64,000 bases of DNA from Catenaria anguillulae PL171 (Eukaryota > Blastocladiomycota > Blastocladiomycetes > Blastocladiales > Catenariaceae), in assembly GCA_002102555.1 (NCBI GenBank), contig MCFL01000044.1, positions 143,643 through 207,642 on the forward strand, in the 5' to 3' direction. Positions 53,508 through 64,000 of the stretch are shown here, in pieces. The notes below the pieces were generated by a model, which was not told the origin of the DNA, did not search any database, and saw only the letters and a program-made list of their open reading frames with translations. Positions within the stretch are counted from its first letter, which is position 1, and each line of letters begins with the position of its first letter. The position numbers were made by a program, and so were the translations under genes.

Positions 53508-54294
53508 GCTGTGTGTTTGTTTTGGGCAGTGTACAGGTCATTGGCAAGGGTTTTGGTGCGGACAAGAGGCAAGGGATGTTAAGTTGAGTTGCAGAGACAT
53601 GTACTTATTTGCTGCCCATTGTGCATATGATATGTATGTTGCGTTGGACTGGCGCAAGCAACTTGTGCACCTTCATTTCGAACGCTCGAGAGTGCTGGTC
53701 GGTAGATGAGGAAACTGTGTCTCAGCGTGCATTCCGCCATGCTCTTTTGCCTTTCTCCCGCCTGCGACTCGGATAATGTCAGCATGCAAGCAACAAGACT
53801 GCAGCTGATCACAATCCTTAGGGTCGTGTGAGACATTTGTTCCTGTGTCTCTGTCGAATGTGCCAGTGGCGCCGCCCGGCAAAATCGATGGGACCTCATA
53901 TTGTCCTCTTTACTCAGCCTTGACAAATGCGGCAACATTGTGGCGTTTGTACAAACCAAAAACGCATGGCCCGCCGATCGCTTTCGACATATTTGTGTCG
54001 CGTGATGATTTCAATTTCGACATTTCCGTTTGGATCGGACGAAAGCACTCTCCTCATTGGTGGAAATGCTGGCCATCAGTTTGGTTCATCCGTCCAGCTC
54101 GGCTCAAGTCACGGGCGCATGATAGTGCGAACGCCCGTCTTGATCCGGGCGGTGGTGGACACAAGTAATCGTCTCGGGCACTATAAAGGCAAATCGTCAC
54201 CCTTGTTGCCTCACCCGCGGATCGCAAATGCTGGCTCCACTGCTCCTTGTCCACACCCCAAGTCCCATTCAAACGATCTCAACGACCTCATACC
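53508..54294. other. Intergenic, no supported gene
   Basis: Short frames only. It probably contains the promoter of the ABC transporter gene. Confidence 0.5.
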
Positions 54295-59587
<5,293 letters not shown>

Positions 59588-59976
59588 CGTGCTGCCATCA
59601 ACAGACCTTTGTATAGTTTATAGATTTTTCATGTTTGGTCCTGTTGCTTGATATTTTGCAGACATGATACCACTTTGTCATGGACTGAGACGAGCGCAGA
59701 CACATGCTTGCCAGAGGTCACCTCACAGTACATCGCGCCAGAAGCGCAAATCCGTGAACTGTTTGGCTCCAGAGCATTGGAAGTATAGTCCGAGGTAAAC
59801 ACTCTGCCATGGATCAAATGACTTGTACTATGTAGAAGCTTGCAACATGGTTGTAAAGGAATGGAATGCAAACATCTCAAGAAACATGGAAGAAGGAATG
59901 GAATGCAAACACCTCGATAAACACAGAGGAATAGGAAACACCAGGGTCAGCTTACCCTGCTTGTACTTTCATCCCA
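59588..59976. other. Convergent 3' flanks of ABCC and receptor genes
   Basis: No gene is seen. The stretch contains a short direct repeat (next entry). Confidence 0.5.
59857..59930 (+). repeat. 37-bp direct repeat, two copies
   Basis: The phrase aggaatggaatgcaaaca recurs at 59857 and 59894 with further similarity through ctc...aaaca. This gives a 37-bp period, with the second copy incomplete. Confidence 0.75.
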
Positions 59977-62900
59977 TCAAGCGCCTGTGGTCGACTTTCT
60001 GTGATTCGACGTCGCTGCACCGCCGGTACTAGAGGTTGCCGACGACTTCTTGGTTGCATTGGATGCCCCCAAGAGCTTGAGCCACGTCTCTCTCTGATCA
60101 GCCGTCTCGAACTGCAGCGCCCAACCTGCGTGCATTTGGCGTGGTATGGGTGAGACGACTGTGCCCGCATCGATCACGTCCATTATAACAAGCTTTGGCA
60201 CATACCTTTTCCTTTTGCCCAAATCTCAATACAGTTTGCAAATGACTCGGAAGCATCGTACTGCAACTTTGTCAGCTGAATCACGGTGCCGGCCTGCCCT
60301 TCTTCCTTGGTGTTGACGAGCGTCAAGTAGCCCACGTTTGTGAAGAGCATGACGTTGTGATTGATCCACGTTGACATGAGTGACCCGAGTTTCTTGCAAG
60401 CGAGTGTTTCTTGGACAAAGGGTGTCGTCTACATCACAAGTTATGAGTTGTCATTTGCTTGATCAACAGTGGGAAATGATTCACAGCGACCAAAAGTGTA
60501 CCTTGAGATCCTGTCCCTGTCCAGCACTCGGAGTCGTTGAGCCGATCCTTCCGGTCGTATTGGTGACGGACGAAGAGAAAGCATTCCTGCCCGACTTTGA
60601 AGCATTTGGATCGAGGGGTGCCTTGGACTGATTTGATGGGCCGAGGGAAGAGACGGGGCGAGCATGGCGGCAAGCGCGATTCGGCCGACCAGCGCAGTGA
60701 ATGCAAATGTAACCGAGTACTAGCAGTCCGTGGTGGCAATGAGCGTCAGCAATAGACAATGTGTAGTTTGAAGAAACAGACATACAATGATGACGACTTG
60801 TTTGACAATGAGCCCAGACAAGTGCGACTCGCCAAAGTCGAAAAATGCAAATGCCGCAACGACAGCGCCCGACAAGAATGTGTTTTGAGCCGTGTAGAAC
60901 AAGAAAGAAGTCTCGTTAAAGTTCATGGCAATGTTCCGCGTCTTGTACGCCAAGAAGAGGAGCGCAAGCAGGAGCAAGGCATTGTACGCAATAGTGACGG
61001 CGGACAGGGCCATGTTGAAGTTGGCATCAATGCTTGCGCACCGGAAAAAGAAGTACGTCCGCCGAGATACAAGGATCGCTTGTTGTGCACCCACGCCATT
61101 CCAAACAGCAAGAATGACGGTTTGGATAAGCATGATGACAGCGACACCGGCAAACAAGTACTTGTTGCCGATTTTGCCTGCCGAAATGTATCGATTGTCA
61201 AAAATGCGCCACAACTTTTCACAAGCAACGGGTTGCAGCGTTTTCGAAGGGTTAGTTCATAGTTAGGTGGCGAAAACGAAAGGAAGAAACTAACGTACGC
61301 GATACGCCTTGGCTGCACTGGAGGCCATGACGAGCTCAAAACCATAGGTGAACAGCCAGAGGCTTGCTTGGCACCCGACATTGGTTGGGTCACCAAGCGC
61401 GGCAATGTTGCTGAACAGCACGGATGCACATCCAAGCGAAATCAGGGTCAAGAATGGGAAACTTAGACTGCGTACAGTGGGCTGCTCTCTCTTGACAAAC
61501 AAAACCACCCAAGCGACTGCAATGGCCGCAAGAATGATGACGTTGAGCACAGTCAACGCGATTCCCGACGGGCTGCTCCAGTATGGCACAAGCGGCTCTT
61601 GGTACGTGCTGTCGCGCGGGACATTGGATGTGCCGTCATTGAAGCGCACAGGACCCCGAGGAACAACAGTCTTGTCTGGGAGGACATCGTAGACGAGGCT
61701 GGACGTCCCATTGTACCAGTTGTAGACGGAAAAGGCTCTGAAAAGAAGGGAACAATGTGATATCGATGAGCCAACTCGCTGGTGTAAAGCAAGGCTCGAA
61801 AAGATTATGGAACGCACGCGATTCGATTGCCATTCCTGTCATACTCGATACGACCGGTGACGCCATCAAATGGTTCCAGAAAGTACCGAGTCATGTTTGG
61901 CCGGTAGTTTCGGGACAAGATATCGGCTGGCGATACATCTTGAGCCAACTGCGGTTCGTATATGTGCACACACGCATGGTCGAGATCAGTGTGATGACCC
62001 TGGCGGCATGTGGAAAAAAACTCGAAATCGATGTACCCTGATAACCCCACGAGCAAGAGCTGTCAGGCAATCTGAGAAACGCGAAAATGCTCCGAGTCAG
62101 CTTTCTTTTGAAATGAGTCCGTCCTGTGCCGATGACAATATGTACCCAAGAACATGAAGCCATAGTTGGAGGCGGGGGCGTTCGGATATGCTTGATTGTA
62201 GCGAGCGAGCGATGCATTGAACGCAGCGTTGAAGGACTTTGCTTGAGGGTAAACATAGATCATCCCGTTGGCCATGTCTTGATGTGCCTTGGTATTACCC
62301 AAAGTATTCCATGTGTCGTATGCCTAAACTCGAATGCGGGAGTTATGCTTTGCTCCTGAAGCAACCAAGGGGCGTCAATGCATACCTCTGGTGCAACCCA
62401 CCTGTTGTGCGGTGATGGAAAACAGAGGCTCTGTGAGTTCGACGACAAAGAATTGATTATAGCGTAAATGAAGTTGCATACACCCATTGTGGGCCAATCA
62501 AGCCTCTGGCACTGGAGAAAGCAACGGCACCGGACCACAATGTCAGTTTCTCATTCATTGGCCAAGAAGATTTCGACACAAGACTCGTACTTTGCCGCCC
62601 GAACAAACGGCAGCGAAGCGGATGCTGTCGACGCGATGACGATAATGTGACTACCCGAAGCGACGATGGCATCAAGAAGGAACGAAAAGTCGGCCTGGCC
62701 AGGATTGAAGGCTTGGTTCGCCTTGATTGTGATGCCGAGGGATTGTGCCGTCGTTAAAAATGTGCCACTGACTAATGGTTGGTTTTGCAATCCAATATGA
62801 GTGCTCCATCACAGTCAACAAAGTGGTCTCCCAGAGATGCGAGTCGTACAAACCTGATTGACCATAAGCGTCGTTGGAAGTGACCAGTGCAGCCGATTTC

Positions 62901-63767
62901 CAGCCCATGTACCGCAAGTATTGTGCCTGTTCATGCCGCATAGAATATGTGCATGCAAGAAACGGGTTAGCCATGAAAGGAGGCGTGTGAGCGGGTTTCA
63001 CGTACAATCACAATACCCTGCGAGGGGTCATCAGCAATTGTACTGTTGATTTCCACGGTAGGTCAATTTCATCCTAAAGCACCACCGCGTAGGACGAATG
63101 GACCAGCGTACCGGAAAAAGTAGCTGTAGAGCGACTTGTCAGACAGCTGGCCACTTGTCGAAGCGCCTGAACACATGTATAAAAAGTACTGCAAACACTC
63201 AAATTGATCAGCAGCAAGCCGGGGACGCACAAGCACAATAGAGACCGTAGTAGATAGAATTATGTACTTTTCCACCAGCCAAGGCTGCTGGAATGGTCAT
63301 ACTGGACGCAAAGTCGCCGACTGCAGCCACAATGTTATCATTTTGGATCGAGTTGAGTGTCGCAATCTGGAAAACACGATTCATGTGTGTTTTTTGAGTC
63401 CAAGGCAAGGCAAGGGTTCGGTAGACAGCTTGGGTTCAATTCATACAGTTGTGAGAAGTTGGGTGTGGTTGGTCGGGGTGTAAACGAGCTCAATGGTGTG
63501 CTGACCATTTGGGTCAATCCCGTTGAGCACCGCAGCCTCGTTTGCGCGAATGTAGTTGACGACATTTTGAATGGTTGTGCCAAATGCTGGCGTGAGGTAA
63601 GGAAGATTGATCCCAATCTGTGCGTCGGTATACGCCACAACAAGGGTTAACCGTCAGAGCCGACGTACTGCGCATGATTCTGGTTGGTAAAAGGATTCAG
63701 GGGAAAGCACCTTGAATACAGCCGCGTTTGTGCCGACCATCCCCAGCAAGAGTGGGGCTAAGAGCAT
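59977..63767 (-). CDS. Class C (GABA-B-like) G-protein-coupled receptor with C-terminal PH-like domain
   Basis: Many short exons. Reconstructed by phase: 63711-63767 (signal peptide MLLAPLLLGMVGTNAA), 63447-63617, 63268-63366, 63112-63188, 63006-63042, 62850-62926, 62591-62767 and 62484-62511. Later exons are less exact. The ectodomain is a type I periplasmic-binding fold: KIGINLPYLTPAFG, VGDFASSMTIPAA, SDKSLYSYFFRT, SNDAYGQSG and FDGVTGRIEYDRNGNR. Seven helices follow, from SGIALTVLNVIILAAIAVAW to GLIVKQVVIIV, with SAAKAYR and LWRIFDNRYI flanking the second cytoplasmic loop. A Ser/Thr-rich tail leads to a PH-like module in exons 60206-60428 and 59977-60125 (LGSLMSTWINHNVMLFT, CIEIWAKGKGWALQFE and TADQRETWLKLLG). 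The ligand is unknown; in relatives, amino acids or GABA bind the ectodomain. Confidence 0.85.
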
Positions 63768-64000
63768 GACAGCCAGGACGAGGTGGGAACACTTGCGCTA
63801 ATGCGCCGACACGTCCGGGGTGGGTGGCTGGCCATTTGATGTTTTCGTTCTGTGACTTAAGGGACTCGCTCACGGAACAATACAGGCCAGATGAGAATAG
63901 CATGAAACCGTCGTCTGGTTTCCCGTCGAAAGGTGCAATGCAAAGGTGGTGGTGGAGAGCCGGGAAGGGGAGGCCTGCGGTTCATATCATAACCAATGCG

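Overview
The window reads as nuclear DNA of an early-diverging, probably flagellated (zoosporic) fungus, with Blastocladiomycota as the best guess. Genes are dense and GC-rich, introns are short (about 70-105 nt, GTA-type donors), and the gene set mixes fungal housekeeping genes with families usually thought of as animal-like: a class C (GABA-B-like) receptor, a C2CD5 homologue, a p22-phox-like protein and RABIF/MSS4. The lineage is inferred from gene content and was not tested by phylogeny.

Layout. 0-5.6 kb: the C-terminal part of an inositol-polyphosphate 5-phosphatase ending in a CaaX box, a three-exon RABIF/MSS4 gene (minus), and an ankyrin-like F-box-type gene. 6.2-10.2 kb: two convergent secreted/membrane Thr/Pro-rich (mucin-like) genes. 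11.2-19.5 kb: a tRNA-Ala(UGC) gene whose 5' end has received an apparently full-length 8.2 kb LINE (ORF1 zinc knuckle; ORF2 endonuclease-RT-RNase H) with a perfect 17-bp target-site duplication. 19.9-25.9 kb: SMC6 (minus) and YIF1 (plus), divergent. 26-34.1 kb: a decayed accessory region with fragments of a lineage-specific family, a longer copy broken by an 8-bp tandem duplication, and an inverted copy of the 3.4-kb ankyrin gene carrying two single-base deletions.

34.4-45.2 kb: an F-box-like gene, threonine dehydratase (ILV1), an unknown nuclear-looking protein, a C2CD5 homologue divergent from SEM1/DSS1, and a p22-phox-like gene. 46.6-53.5 kb: two small secreted proteins, a kelch-repeat single-pass membrane protein and a large F-box/LRR-like protein. 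54.3-59.6 kb: an ABCC (MRP-type) transporter with small frame-breaking deletions in its first nucleotide-binding domain. 60-63.8 kb: a many-exon class C receptor on the minus strand with a periplasmic-binding-like ectodomain, seven membrane helices and a PH-like domain at the C-terminus.

The genes are unrelated neighbours, not a pathway. Several adjacent pairs are divergent with about 190-380 bp between starts and probably share promoter regions. Small indels recur (ABCC gene, ankyrin copy 2, the 30.9-kb gene, the C2CD5 junction), so either several genes are decaying or the assembly carries residual indel errors; read-level evidence would decide. Intron boundaries were inferred by eye from conserved protein motifs and splice consensus.
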